From NCBI RefSeq assembly GCF_002001105.1, contig NZ_MUNP01000043.1:124001-188000 (forward strand): 64,000 nt of DNA, given 5' to 3'. The translations under genes and the position numbers were made by a program. The stretch comes from Rhodanobacter sp. C06 (GTDB lineage Bacteria; Pseudomonadota; Gammaproteobacteria; Xanthomonadales; Rhodanobacteraceae). This document shows, piece after piece, positions 42,246 through 50,829 of this stretch; the stretch's first letter is position 1; each line of letters starts with the position of its first letter. The notes under the pieces were generated by a model. That model had not been told where the DNA came from. It searched no databases and worked only from the letters and a program-made list of their open reading frames with translations.

Positions 42246-43466
42246 TCATTTCGGGAGGTCGGCGATCGCGGCAATGCGGGCCCGCTCCATCGCCGCGCCG
42301 ATCGCCGGCCCCGCGAGTCCCTGCGCCACGAACGGCGCCGCGGTCACCGCGGCCGCGGCCGCACGGGCGCGGCGCAGCCGGTCGGCCTGCGGGTAGTCGT
42401 CGCGCTCGTGGCCCAGCCGGCCGCGCTTGTCCGCGAGGCAGGCGGCGAGAAAGGTTTCCAGCCGTTCGGGCCGGCGCAGCGCGTCCAGCGCGGCCAGCAG
42501 TTTCAGCACCGTGGCGGCCTTCAGCTCCAGCGCGCGATGCGCGTTCAGGTGCTCACGGCAGACCAGTTCGGCCAGCGCCGCATGCTCGGCCGGCACCTTC
42601 AGCCGCGCCGCCAAGGCACGCAGCGGCGCCACGCCGCGCTGTTCGTGCATCACGTGCCGCGGCAGTTCGGCGGCCGGCGTCAGCGCCTTGCCGAGGTCGT
42701 GGGTGAGCGCGCAGAAACCCACGAGGTCGTCGCCTGGCGCGATCATCGCCGCAGCGTCCAGCACCATTTCCACATGGATGCCGGTGTCGATCTCGGGGTG
42801 GAACTCCGCACGCTGCGGCACGCCGTACAGCGCATCGACTTCCGGAAACAGCACGCGCAGCGCACCCGTCTCGCGCAGCACGCGCAGGAAGGCGGACGGC
42901 TGCTCCTCGGCCAGCGCCTTGCGCGTCTCCGCCCACACCCGTTCGGGCACCAGGTGATCCACCTCGCCGTCGGCCACCATCTGCCGCAGCAGCACCATGG
43001 TCTCGTCCGCCACGGTGAAGCCCAGCGGCGCAAAGCGCGCGGCGAAGCGCGCCACCCGCAGCAGGCGCACGGGATCTTCCACGAAGGCCGGCGAGACATG
43101 GCGCAGCACGCGCGCCGCGAGGTCGCGCACGCCGCCGTAGGGGTCGATCAGCGCGCCGTGTTCGTCCTGCGCGATCGCGTTGATCGTGAGGTCGCGCCGC
43201 GCCAGATCCTGCTCCAGCGTCACCGCGGGATCGGCGTGGAACTCGAAGCCGTGGTAGCCGCGCCCGCTCTTGCGCTCGGTGCGCGCCAGCGCATGTTCCT
43301 CGCCGGTTTGCGGGTGCAGGAACACCGGGAAATCCTTGCCCACCGGCTTGTAGCCCAGCGCCAGCAGGTCTTCAGGGCGCGCGCCGGTCACCACGTAGTC
43401 GCGGTCGCCCTCCGGCCGTCCCAGCAGCTTGTCGCGGACCGCCCCGCCGACGAGATAGATGCGCAT
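42246..43466 (-). CDS. cca: Multifunctional CCA protein (tRNA nucleotidyltransferase)
   Basis: The 406-aa enzyme adds or repairs the 3'-terminal CCA of tRNAs; the long form also has an HD phosphohydrolase domain. The start at 43466 gives [26 protein letters not shown], with the GGAVRD phosphate-binding and the DRD catalytic motif of class-II enzymes. Further motifs are [25 protein letters not shown] and, for the HD domain, [14 protein letters not shown] and [11 protein letters not shown]. Length and domain order match E. coli Cca (412 aa). It lies 102 bp upstream of the sulfatase start on the same strand. Confidence 0.96.
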   Translation of the reverse strand: MRIYLVGGAVRDKLLGRPEGDRDYVVTGARPEDLLALGYKPVGKDFPVFLHPQTGEEHALARTERKSGRGYHGFEFHADPAVTLEQDLARRDLTINAIAQDEHGALIDPYGGVRDLAARVLRHVSPAFVEDPVRLLRVARFAARFAPLGFTVADETMVLLRQMVADGEVDHLVPERVWAETRKALAEEQPSAFLRVLRETGALRVLFPEVDALYGVPQRAEFHPEIDTGIHVEMVLDAAAMIAPGDDLVGFCALTHDLGKALTPAAELPRHVMHEQRGVAPLRALAARLKVPAEHAALAELVCREHLNAHRALELKAATVLKLLAALDALRRPERLETFLAACLADKRGRLGHERDDYPQADRLRRARAAAAAVTAAPFVAQGLAGPAIGAAMERARIAAIADLPK

Positions 43467-43653
43467 GGCGGAATTGTGGCATGTGCGGCGTCGGGGTTGC
43501 GGATAAGGGAAACCTAAGCCCGGCGACCTAGGTTCAGGCGTGGCGTCGGTTGCATGACCCAATCGATGGTTGTGCACCACGGTCCATGCGATGCGTTTGC
43601 TACGCTTGTCACTCGGCGAATGGGGTTTGTGTCGTCATCCACAGGAGGTGTCT

Positions 43654-44235
43654 ATGAAGAAGCAGATCGGGGTTGTGATGTTGGCCGGCGCGCTGGCCAT
43701 GCTGGGAGGCACGGCGATGGCGTCTTCCGGTGCGCTCTCCGCACCCAAGCCCAAGGTCTTGGCGGTGCTGGTCCAGGTGGATGCACAGGGACACGTCACC
43801 AAGGCGCTGCCATCCCTGCCGTTGGACCCTGAATTTCAGCGCATGTTGGTCAAGACGCTGGATGGCTGGATCACCCGTCCCGCCAGCATCAAGGGCCACC
43901 CCGTGACCAGCCAAATGATCATCAACGTGGCTCTGCAAGCGAAGCCGCGCAAGGATGGCGATTACGACGCGAACTTTGCCTATGTGTCGAGTCTGCCATC
44001 GCCATATGGCGCGGCGGCACACTGGGTGTGGAGCAGCAACGGCAATCAGCTGGCGCTGGTGAGCGACTCTGGCACCACGAACATGGCGCATTGGCACCCG
44101 CAGCCCGAAGAGCGCTACAGCCAGTCCAGTTTTGCATCGAGCCGTACCTCGCAGAACATGCCCAGTTCAGCTAGTCAGCCGACCGCTGCTGGCAATGCCT
44201 CGGCCGGGTCAGGCACGACCAACAGCAAGCACTGA
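43654..44235 (+). CDS. Exported protein of unknown function
   Basis: The ATG at 43654 has a near-perfect AGGAGG five bases upstream. The 193-aa product has a signal peptide (KKQIGVVMLAGALAMLGGTAMA) and a mature part of about 120 ordered residues. Possible beta strands are seen (KVLAVLVQVDAQGHVTKALP and SQMIINVALQAKP), along with FQRMLVKTLDGWITRPA, reminiscent of energy-transducing TonB-like C-terminal folds but too weak to assign. The last 45 residues are rich in Ser, Thr, Ala, Gly and Gln. It converges on the lytic transglycosylase gene, with 89 bp between stops. Confidence 0.75.
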   Translation: MKKQIGVVMLAGALAMLGGTAMASSGALSAPKPKVLAVLVQVDAQGHVTKALPSLPLDPEFQRMLVKTLDGWITRPASIKGHPVTSQMIINVALQAKPRKDGDYDANFAYVSSLPSPYGAAAHWVWSSNGNQLALVSDSGTTNMAHWHPQPEERYSQSSFASSRTSQNMPSSASQPTAAGNASAGSGTTNSKH

Positions 44236-44324
44236 ACTTAGAAGATGGAAATCGGGAGGGTCTTCGCAGCGCGAAGGCTCGCCTGCCCCCTTATCATGTT
44301 GGGTACGATCGATCCATCGTCGCA

Positions 44325-46427
44325 TCAATGGTGGCTGCTGCCCGCAGTCGTCGGCGTGGCTCGGAAGCTGCCGCCCGTTGATGTCGCGATCGCCGGGGGC
44401 TGCATCGAACCGGCGGGTGCGGGTGGTGGCGCGGGGCAATCCACGGTCTTGCGCGGCGTCATGCCGTTCGGCAGCGCGTAAGGCTGCCCGATCGGGGTGA
44501 GCCGGTCGGACATCGGCAGCACCTTGCCGTGCAGGCGCCAGTCGTACATCACGCTGTAGTCCATCACGCGCGCCACGTATTCGCGGGTTTCCTTGTACGG
44601 GATGGTGGCGATGAACAGGTCGGGCGGTAGCGAACTGCGCGCGCTCACCCACTGGTCGACGCGGTTGGGGCCGGCGTTGTAGGCGGCGCTGGCGAGCCAG
44701 GGCGCGCCGTTGAAGCGCGCCGCCACCTGCGCCAAGTAGCGCGTGCCCAGCGCGATGTTCACCGCGGGGTCGTACAGGCTGTCGCCGCCGGTCCACGCCA
44801 GGCCGTTGCGCTTGGCCACCAGGGCGGCGGTGGCGGGCACCAGCTGCATCAGGCCGCGCGCGTCGGCACCGGAGCGTGCATCGCTCATCCAGGCGCTTTC
44901 AGCGCGCAGGATGCCGTAGGCCCAGGCGGGATCGATGCCGGCCTGCTCGGCCTGCGGCACCAGGCCGTCCTGGCTGGCCAGCGGGAAGCGCAGCGTGTAG
45001 TAGCGCATCGCGTCGTCGTGGTTGAGGGTGAACGCCGCGCGGTCGTACCAGCCGCGGGCGTCCGCCAGTTCGACGGCCAGAACCTGCGTGCGTTCGTCGG
45101 CGCCATCCAGTGCGCGCGACCATTCGCGCCGCGCCAGCTTCGGCAGGTCCACCGCGAACAGCTCGAACGCACGCAGCAGGCCGGGCTGCGCGAGCAGCGC
45201 CTGTTCCTGCTGCGGGTCGTCGGCATGGGTACGCGGGCAGATCGCGTAGGGTTGCTTGATCTGGTCGGCGGCGAGGAAGCCGAAGAAGGTGGTCGCATCG
45301 GCCAGTTCGGCGTAGATCGCCTGCGCCTGCTCGGTGTGGCCGGTGGCGGCCAGGGCGCGGGCGCGAAACCAGCGCCATTCGGCATCCTGCTGCTGCGCCG
45401 CCGGCATCGCCGCGATCGCCACCAGCACGGCCGGCCAGTCCTGCGCGGCCAGCGCGACGCGCACGCGCCATTCGCGGGTAGCGGCGGTCTGCGCAGCGGC
45501 GGGCAGGGCGATCAGGCGCTGCAGTGCGTTCGTGTCGAAGTCGGTGGCGTGGAACAGCGCCAGCGCGCGCAGGACCGCATTGCGTTGCGTGGTGCTGAAC
45601 TGGAAGCGCGTTTGCAGTTGCTGCCAGGCCGTGTCGGCGGCGGGCGTGTCGCGGCGCGCCTGGCGCTCCAGCGCCAGCGTGGCGGCCTGGCGCGCGCGCG
45701 CGGTGTCGGGCCAGCTCGCGGCAGCGGCCACGGCGGAAGCGGGATCGCGCAGCGCTTGCGCCAGCCACTGCGCTTCCTGGTTCTGCGGCGCGGGCAGCCA
45801 GTTGGCCAGCACGGCGATGGTGCCGCCCTTGCCGGCGTCGACGGCACGGTCGATGCGCGCCCACAGGCGCGGCGTGGTCAGCAGGCCCTGGTCGTGCGAG
45901 GTCTGCAGCACGGAGTCGCAGGCGCCGGGCAGTTCGGGCCGGGTCCACAGATCGGCGAGGTCGCGGTCGAAGTCCAGCGTGGCGCCGCCCGCCATGCGTG
46001 CCTGCAGCGCGTCGCAGGCGAGCGCGTCGCCCATGCCGGGCTGGTACAGCGCGAGGTAACCGCTCCAGTCCTGGCGCCGCGCGAGCTCCAGCAGGAAGTC
46101 GCGGCGCAGGTCTTGCGCGGGGATCAGGTCCGGATATTTCGCGAGATACGTCTGCACCGTGGCCAAGTCGGTCTGGCGGATGTCGTGCTCCAGTGCGGCG
46201 GCGGGCAGGTAGGGATAGAGCGGGTAATTGCGCAGCTTCGCGGCGTACGCGCGCCAGCCGTCGCCGCCCTGCTGGGCCGCGGCCCAGGCCTGCTTGAACG
46301 CGGCGCGCTGTGCTGCGGTCGGAGTGGCCGCGCGCGCACCGACGGCGACGAGCAGGGCGCCGCAACTCAACAGCAGGGCCGACAGGCGGGTGAGGGAATG
46401 GCGCCGCGGCGCTGCCTTCGCAAACAT
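44325..46427 (-). CDS. slt: Soluble lytic murein transglycosylase (Slt70-like)
   Basis: The enzyme cleaves the glycan strands of peptidoglycan in the periplasm. The start at 46427 is supported by AAGGAG six bases upstream; the open frame extends further but is unlikely to be coding. The 700-aa product has a signal peptide (about 13-35, ending ARA-A), a long superhelical domain (about 40-500), and a C-terminal SLT domain: YGILRAESAWMSDARSGADARGLMQL with catalytic Glu (core RAESAW, ARGLMQL), then ASAAYNAGPNRV. The last 60 residues are Pro/Ser/Thr rich and not part of the fold. Confidence 0.94.
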   Translation of the reverse strand: MFAKAAPRRHSLTRLSALLLSCGALLVAVGARAATPTAAQRAAFKQAWAAAQQGGDGWRAYAAKLRNYPLYPYLPAAALEHDIRQTDLATVQTYLAKYPDLIPAQDLRRDFLLELARRQDWSGYLALYQPGMGDALACDALQARMAGGATLDFDRDLADLWTRPELPGACDSVLQTSHDQGLLTTPRLWARIDRAVDAGKGGTIAVLANWLPAPQNQEAQWLAQALRDPASAVAAAASWPDTARARQAATLALERQARRDTPAADTAWQQLQTRFQFSTTQRNAVLRALALFHATDFDTNALQRLIALPAAAQTAATREWRVRVALAAQDWPAVLVAIAAMPAAQQQDAEWRWFRARALAATGHTEQAQAIYAELADATTFFGFLAADQIKQPYAICPRTHADDPQQEQALLAQPGLLRAFELFAVDLPKLARREWSRALDGADERTQVLAVELADARGWYDRAAFTLNHDDAMRYYTLRFPLASQDGLVPQAEQAGIDPAWAYGILRAESAWMSDARSGADARGLMQLVPATAALVAKRNGLAWTGGDSLYDPAVNIALGTRYLAQVAARFNGAPWLASAAYNAGPNRVDQWVSARSSLPPDLFIATIPYKETREYVARVMDYSVMYDWRLHGKVLPMSDRLTPIGQPYALPNGMTPRKTVDCPAPPPAPAGSMQPPAIATSTGGSFRATPTTAGSSHH

Positions 46428-46557
46428 GCAAACTCCTTGGTGATCCCTTGTGCCGATTGTAGTGGAAGCGCCTGAATGCACCGGCGCGCGCCGCGGCTTG
46501 CGCGCGCTGCGCGCCTGATAAGCTGGCGCACCTCGCTCCCGTTCGCGCAGGCTTGGC

Positions 46558-48165
46558 ATGTCGTTTTCTCCCTCGTCCCGCGGCCGTCGCCTCGTCGCCT
46601 GGCTGGCGCTGGTGTCGTTCGCCTTGGCCGGCGCAGCGTGGTGGTGGTGCAAGGGCCGTCCGGTGGAGCTGCCGGATGCGCCTTCGGCGCGCATCGCCTG
46701 CGTCTCCTACGCGCCGTTCCGCGAAGCGGGCGAAACGCCGCTGGATCCGCGTGCCTTTGTCAGCCCCGCGCGCATCGACGCCGACCTGCACGCGTTGTCC
46801 GAGCGTTTCGATTGCGTGCGCACGTACTCGCAGGGGCAGGGCCTGTCCGCGGTGCCGGGTATCGCGGCGCGCTATCACATGCAGGTGCTGATGGGCATCT
46901 GGCTGGATCGCGATGCCAAGGCGAACGCCGAACAGGTCGCGCTGGGCATTGCCACAGCGCGTGCGCATCCCGATGTGCTGCGCGGGGTGATCGTCGGCAA
47001 CGAGGTGCTGCTGCGCGGCGAGTTGTCGAGCAAGGAAATCGCCGGCTATCTGCGCGAGGTGCGCACGGCGCTGCCGGCGGACATTCCGGTGAGCTATGCC
47101 GACGTGTGGGAATACTGGCTGCGTCATCCGGAACTCGCCGGCGCGGTGGACTTCATCACCATCCACATCCTGCCGTACTGGGAGGACCAGCCGGTGCCGC
47201 CGGAGCGCGCGATCAGGCACGTCGAGGATGTCTACGCGAAGGTCGAGCAGGCGTTTCCGGGCAAGCGCGTGATGATTGGCGAGACCGGCTGGCCCAGCGC
47301 AGGCCGGCCGCGCCGCGATGCCGTGGCCAGCCGGGTGAACGAGGCGCGTTATCTGCGCGAATTCCTCCGCTACGCGGCCAGCGTGCATATGCCGTACAAC
47401 GTGATCGAGGCCTTCGACCAGCCGTGGAAGCGTGCGCAGGAGGGCACGGTAGGCGGCTACTGGGGCATCTTCGATGCGCAGGCGCGGCCGAAGTTCGCGA
47501 TGCAGGGGCCGGTGGTGGAGATCCCGCGCTGGTGGCTGGGCTGGCTGGCCGGCGCGGCCGGCGCGGCCCTGTTCGTGCTGGCCGGCCTGCGTCGCCGGCG
47601 CTGGGAGCGACGGCGTGGCTGGACGGCGCTGGGCCTGGCCGGTTTCGCCAGCGGCTGCGCGCTGGCCTGGCAATGGCGGCAGATGAGCTATGCCTGTCGC
47701 GATGACTGGGAGTGGATCGTTTCCATCGTTGCCTGCGTGGTCGCGCTGGTGACCGCGCTGCGGCTGGCGAGCTGGCTGGCTGGACGAGTGGCGGGCGCGC
47801 CATGCAAGCCGGCGCCGGCGGGGCGGCTGCGTTTCGTCTGGCTGTTCCTGCTGACGCTGTACGGCCTGTTGCTGGTGTTCGACGGCCGCTACCGCGACTT
47901 CCCGCTTGGCTTGTTCGCGCTGCCTTGCGCGGGTTATGCGCTGACGGCGTGGCTGAACGAGCGCGTGCGAACGCCCACGCGCGAGGCGTTGTTCCTCGCC
48001 GCATGGCTTCCACTGCTGGCCGCCGTGGTGGTGGTGCTGGAGCTGGGCGAAAACCCGTCGACTTGGCTGTGGCTGGCGCTCAACCTCGCCATCGCCGTGC
48101 CGGTGCTGCAGGCCGCATGGCAGGCGCGTGCCACCCGAGCGCGCGCAGGCGATATGCTCGGTTGA
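46558..48165 (+). CDS. Membrane-tethered GH17-family beta-1,3-glucanase-like protein
   Basis: The 535-aa product starts with a membrane anchor (about 11-30). The glycoside hydrolase family 17 TIM-barrel covers about 44-310: CVSYAPFREAGE, CVRTYSQGQGL, the acid/base Glu149 in IVGNEVLLRGEL, and the nucleophile Glu242 in MIGETGWPS. After that come six hydrophobic helices (about 315-530). Similar soluble-plus-membrane proteins in Pseudomonas and relatives act on periplasmic beta-1,3 glucans. Catalytic residues are intact. It is divergent from slt (130 bp between starts). The sulfatase at 39952 may act on the same class of polymer; this is inference. Confidence 0.88.
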   Translation: MSFSPSSRGRRLVAWLALVSFALAGAAWWWCKGRPVELPDAPSARIACVSYAPFREAGETPLDPRAFVSPARIDADLHALSERFDCVRTYSQGQGLSAVPGIAARYHMQVLMGIWLDRDAKANAEQVALGIATARAHPDVLRGVIVGNEVLLRGELSSKEIAGYLREVRTALPADIPVSYADVWEYWLRHPELAGAVDFITIHILPYWEDQPVPPERAIRHVEDVYAKVEQAFPGKRVMIGETGWPSAGRPRRDAVASRVNEARYLREFLRYAASVHMPYNVIEAFDQPWKRAQEGTVGGYWGIFDAQARPKFAMQGPVVEIPRWWLGWLAGAAGAALFVLAGLRRRRWERRRGWTALGLAGFASGCALAWQWRQMSYACRDDWEWIVSIVACVVALVTALRLASWLAGRVAGAPCKPAPAGRLRFVWLFLLTLYGLLLVFDGRYRDFPLGLFALPCAGYALTAWLNERVRTPTREALFLAAWLPLLAAVVVVLELGENPSTWLWLALNLAIAVPVLQAAWQARATRARAGDMLG

Positions 48166-48187
48166 TTCCATGGCGAGGATCGACAAC

Positions 48188-48871
48188 ATGCAACTGGACA
48201 AGCAACGCATCGTGGTGACCGGTGCCTTCGGCACCTTGGGCGCAGCAGTGGTGCGCGCCGCGCTGGACGCAGGCGCCGCGGTGGCGGCGATCGACCGCGC
48301 GCCGGTGCCGGCGAACCTGGGCGCGGCGCACGGCTTCGGCGGCGTGGACCTGGCCGACACCGCCGCGGCGAAGCATGCGATCGACGCCGCGGCCGAGGCA
48401 TTGGGCGGGCTCGACGCGCTGGTGAACATCGCTGGCACCTTCCGCTGGGAGACCCTGGCCGACGGCGATCCGGAAACCTGGGATCTGCTCTACCGGATCA
48501 ACCTGCGCACCGCGGTGGCGGCGAGCAAGGCCGCGCTGCCGCACCTGCCCGACGGGCGCGGGCGCATCGTCAACATTGGCGCGAACTCGGCGTTGAAAGC
48601 CGGCGCCGGCGTGGGCGCCTATACCGCGTCGAAGTCGGGTGTGATGCGCTTCACCGAGTCTCTGGCCGAGGAGCTGAAGCCGCGCGGCATCACCGTCAAT
48701 GCGCTGCTGCCCAGCATCATCGACACTCCGCCGAACCGTGCCGACATGCCCAAGGCGGATTTCAGCTGCTGGGTACGGCCGGAGCAGTTGGCGGGTGTGA
48801 TCGTGTTCCTGCTGTCGGATGCGGCCAGCGCGATCACCGGCGCGCTGATTCCGGTCACCGGGCGGGTGTAG
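48188..48871 (+). CDS. Short-chain dehydrogenase/reductase (SDR)
   Basis: The start at 48188 has GAGG nine bases upstream; 48170 is an alternative. The 227-aa product is a classical SDR: cofactor motif VTGAFGTLGAAV (TGxxxxxG), NIAG at about 83, Ser in NIGANSALKAG, and the catalytic YTASKSG. The VDLAD segment after the second strand suggests NAD(H) or NADP(H) use without deciding. The substrate is unknown. The gene ends 17 bp inside the convergent gene at 48855. Confidence 0.9.
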   Translation: MQLDKQRIVVTGAFGTLGAAVVRAALDAGAAVAAIDRAPVPANLGAAHGFGGVDLADTAAAKHAIDAAAEALGGLDALVNIAGTFRWETLADGDPETWDLLYRINLRTAVAASKAALPHLPDGRGRIVNIGANSALKAGAGVGAYTASKSGVMRFTESLAEELKPRGITVNALLPSIIDTPPNRADMPKADFSCWVRPEQLAGVIVFLLSDAASAITGALIPVTGRV

Positions 48872-49247
48872 TTGCCCCGACGTTGCTGCCTGTGCCCTGC
48901 GAATGCACCAGGCGCAGGCAGCCGACCAGCAGCGCCAGTGCACCCGGCTCGTAGTTGTAGAGCTGCAACGCAACCGCACCCAGCGCCGCCGCCAGCCACG
49001 CCAGCGCGCGCGAGCGGCGCAGCAGCGCCAGCACCGCGGCAACGAGCGCGATCACGCCATAGACGTCATGCAGAAAGCCCAGCACCAGCGCCTGGCGCAG
49101 CGCGCACCAGGCGGGTGCCTGCGCCGCCGTGCACAGCTGCGCCATCGCGGGTGGCTCGATCAGGCCGTAGCGCAGCCCCGCCGCGGCCAAGCCGACCAGC
49201 ACCAGCAGCAGCCACGGTGTCAGGGTGCGCAGCCAGCGGGCGCTCAT
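48855..49247 (-). CDS. Hypothetical membrane protein coupled to EEP nuclease gene
   Basis: The ATG at 49247 overlaps the stop of the upstream gene (ATGA). The 130-aa product has a basic start (MSARWLRTLTPW), then three to four hydrophobic helices, with a short periplasmic loop carrying two Cys (LCTAAQAPAWCALRQ), which may be disulfide-linked. No family is recognised. It overlaps the convergent SDR gene by 17 bp. The conserved-looking Cys-loop and translational coupling support that it is a real gene. Confidence 0.7.
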   Translation of the reverse strand: MSARWLRTLTPWLLLVLVGLAAAGLRYGLIEPPAMAQLCTAAQAPAWCALRQALVLGFLHDVYGVIALVAAVLALLRRSRALAWLAAALGAVALQLYNYEPGALALLVGCLRLVHSQGTGSNVGATTPAR

Positions 49248-50038
49248 CGACGGTCTCCGCGAGCAGGTGGGGTCGTGGGCAGGCGGATCTCCGCCGCCAG
49301 CGCGAGATGGTCGGAGAACGCCTGCGGCAGCGTCCATACCTTCTCCAGCGCCACCGAGGGCGAGACGAGGATGTGGTCCAGTGCGCGTTTCGGCTTCCAG
49401 CTGGGAAAGGTGGGCGTGGGCTGCATGGGTGGCTGCAGGCGCGTGCGGGCGAACAGCTGGCGCATCTCGGTGCTCCCGAGCTCGGTGTTGAGGTCGCCCA
49501 TCAGCACCACGTGCGGATGGTCCTGCAGGATCTCGGCGATGAAGCCCAGCTGGCGCGCGCGCGTGGGCGCACGCAGCGAGAGGTGGGCGATCATCACGGC
49601 GAGCGCGCCTTCGCCTTCGCCGAAGCGCACCAGCAAGGCGCCGCGGCCGTGGCCGGGCAACGGATAGTCGATCACCGCGCTGGGTTCGATGCGGCTGATC
49701 AGCCCGTTCGCGGTATGCGACAGCTTCGCCACCGGGCGGTTCGGCTGGTGGCTCCAGTACGGCATGCCGGCGGTTTCGGCGAGGTAGCGCGTCTGGTTGA
49801 GGAAGCCCGAGCGCAGGCTGCCGGCGTCGACTTCCTGCAGCCCGATCACGTCAAACTGCGGCAGCAGCGCGGCGAGGCGGTCGAGGTTGTCGATCTTGCT
49901 GCGCCCCGGCAATACCGCATTGAGGCTGCGGGTGACGTATTCGCTGTAGCGCTGCACGCTGGCGCCGGCGAGGATGTTGCAGCTCAGCAGGCGCAGGCGG
50001 TGTTCGGCGGCGGCGGGGACGGGGGCGGCACGGTTCAT
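49244..50038 (-). CDS. Endonuclease/exonuclease/phosphatase family protein
   Basis: The 264-aa protein has the EEP fold motifs in order: LRLLSCNILAG, FDVIGLQEVDAGS with the metal-binding Glu, NGLISR, VMIAHLSLRAP (His), VVLMGDLNTEL (Asp and Asn of the active site), and ALDHILVSPSV with FSDHLAL (final Asp-His). No signal peptide is evident. Substrates could be nucleic acid or phospholipid headgroups; the sequence does not decide. It leads a two-gene unit with the membrane protein at 48855. Confidence 0.9.
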   Translation of the reverse strand: MNRAAPVPAAAEHRLRLLSCNILAGASVQRYSEYVTRSLNAVLPGRSKIDNLDRLAALLPQFDVIGLQEVDAGSLRSGFLNQTRYLAETAGMPYWSHQPNRPVAKLSHTANGLISRIEPSAVIDYPLPGHGRGALLVRFGEGEGALAVMIAHLSLRAPTRARQLGFIAEILQDHPHVVLMGDLNTELGSTEMRQLFARTRLQPPMQPTPTFPSWKPKRALDHILVSPSVALEKVWTLPQAFSDHLALAAEIRLPTTPPARGDRR

Positions 50039-50107
50039 CAGGCTGCGTACGGTACACGCGAAAGGCCGCAGCGAACGTGAACGCCCGCGCGGCCAGCGTT
50101 CAGGCGA

Positions 50108-50770
50108 TTACTTGCCGCCCTTGTCCGCCTCGGCCAGTTCGCGCTTGGCCAGCCACTGTGCCACCGCGGACAGCTCGTCCAGGGTGTGCACGTTGGTGAC
50201 GCGGTACTTGCCGTCGATCACGATCGATGGCGTGCCGTCGACGCCCCACTTCTGGATCAACGCCAGGTCCGCCTTCAGCTTCGCGGTGGCGGCGTCGGAG
50301 GTGGCGAGGCGCATGAACTCGGCGCGGTTCACGCCTTCGCGGGCGTAGTAGTCGGCCAGTTCGTCCATCGTGTTGATCGGATAGTGCTGGGCAAACTTGG
50401 CCACGAACAGCTGCAGGTGGGTGCGATCCGCCACGCCCAGCTGCTTGGCTGCGTAGTAGGCGCGCGCGAACGGCAGCCACTCGGCGCTGAACGGCGCCGG
50501 CACCAGCTCGAACTTGACGCCCTTGGGCAGCGACTCCTTCAGCTTCTCGGCGATGGGCGCGAACTCGGCGCAATGGATGCAGCCGTAGGAGAACACCTCG
50601 GCCACCTCGACCTTGCCCTCATCGCTGTAGCGCTGGTGCGGGCCGGGCAGGGTCACGTACTGGTCGCCCTCGGTGTACGGGGCGGGCGTGCCGGATTGAG
50701 CGGTGCAGGCGCTGGCGAGCGCGAGGCCGACGAGCAGGGTGATGGTGCGCAGACGGGCGAGGTGCTTCAT
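50108..50770 (-). CDS. dsbA: Thiol:disulfide interchange protein DsbA (first copy)
   Basis: The 220-aa product oxidises cysteines of exported proteins. A signal segment (about 9-21) ends near ASAC, so it could be a lipoprotein (Cys22). The thioredoxin-like active site is CIHC at 64-67 in VFSYGCIHCAEF, and the cis-Pro loop is GVDGTPSIVIDG. It lies 55 bp downstream of a second dsbA on the same strand. Tandem dsbA genes are known in Xanthomonas. CIHC differs from the CPHC of E. coli, which would shift its redox potential. Confidence 0.93.
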   Translation of the reverse strand: MKHLARLRTITLLVGLALASACTAQSGTPAPYTEGDQYVTLPGPHQRYSDEGKVEVAEVFSYGCIHCAEFAPIAEKLKESLPKGVKFELVPAPFSAEWLPFARAYYAAKQLGVADRTHLQLFVAKFAQHYPINTMDELADYYAREGVNRAEFMRLATSDAATAKLKADLALIQKWGVDGTPSIVIDGKYRVTNVHTLDELSAVAQWLAKRELAEADKGGK

Positions 50771-50806
50771 CGAAGGATGCTCGGGGAGTGGTTTCAGGAA
50801 GAGGGC

Positions 50807-50829
50807 GTCGCGGCTGAAGCCGCTCCTAC
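50807..50829. repeat. Half REP element overlapping a dsbA stop codon
   Basis: GTCGCGGCTGAAGCCGCTCC followed by TAC is one arm of the GGAGCGGCTTCAGCCGCGA repeat. Its end (CTA, plus strand 50826-50828) is the TAG stop of the gene at 50826-51716. The repeat therefore supplies the stop codon and separates the two dsbA genes. Confidence 0.7.

Noticed and set aside
44899-48438. A 1179-codon minus-strand open frame across slt, the GH17 gene and the SDR gene
   Set aside because: It covers three well-supported genes in other frames and has repetitive Arg/Ala/Gly composition with no motifs.
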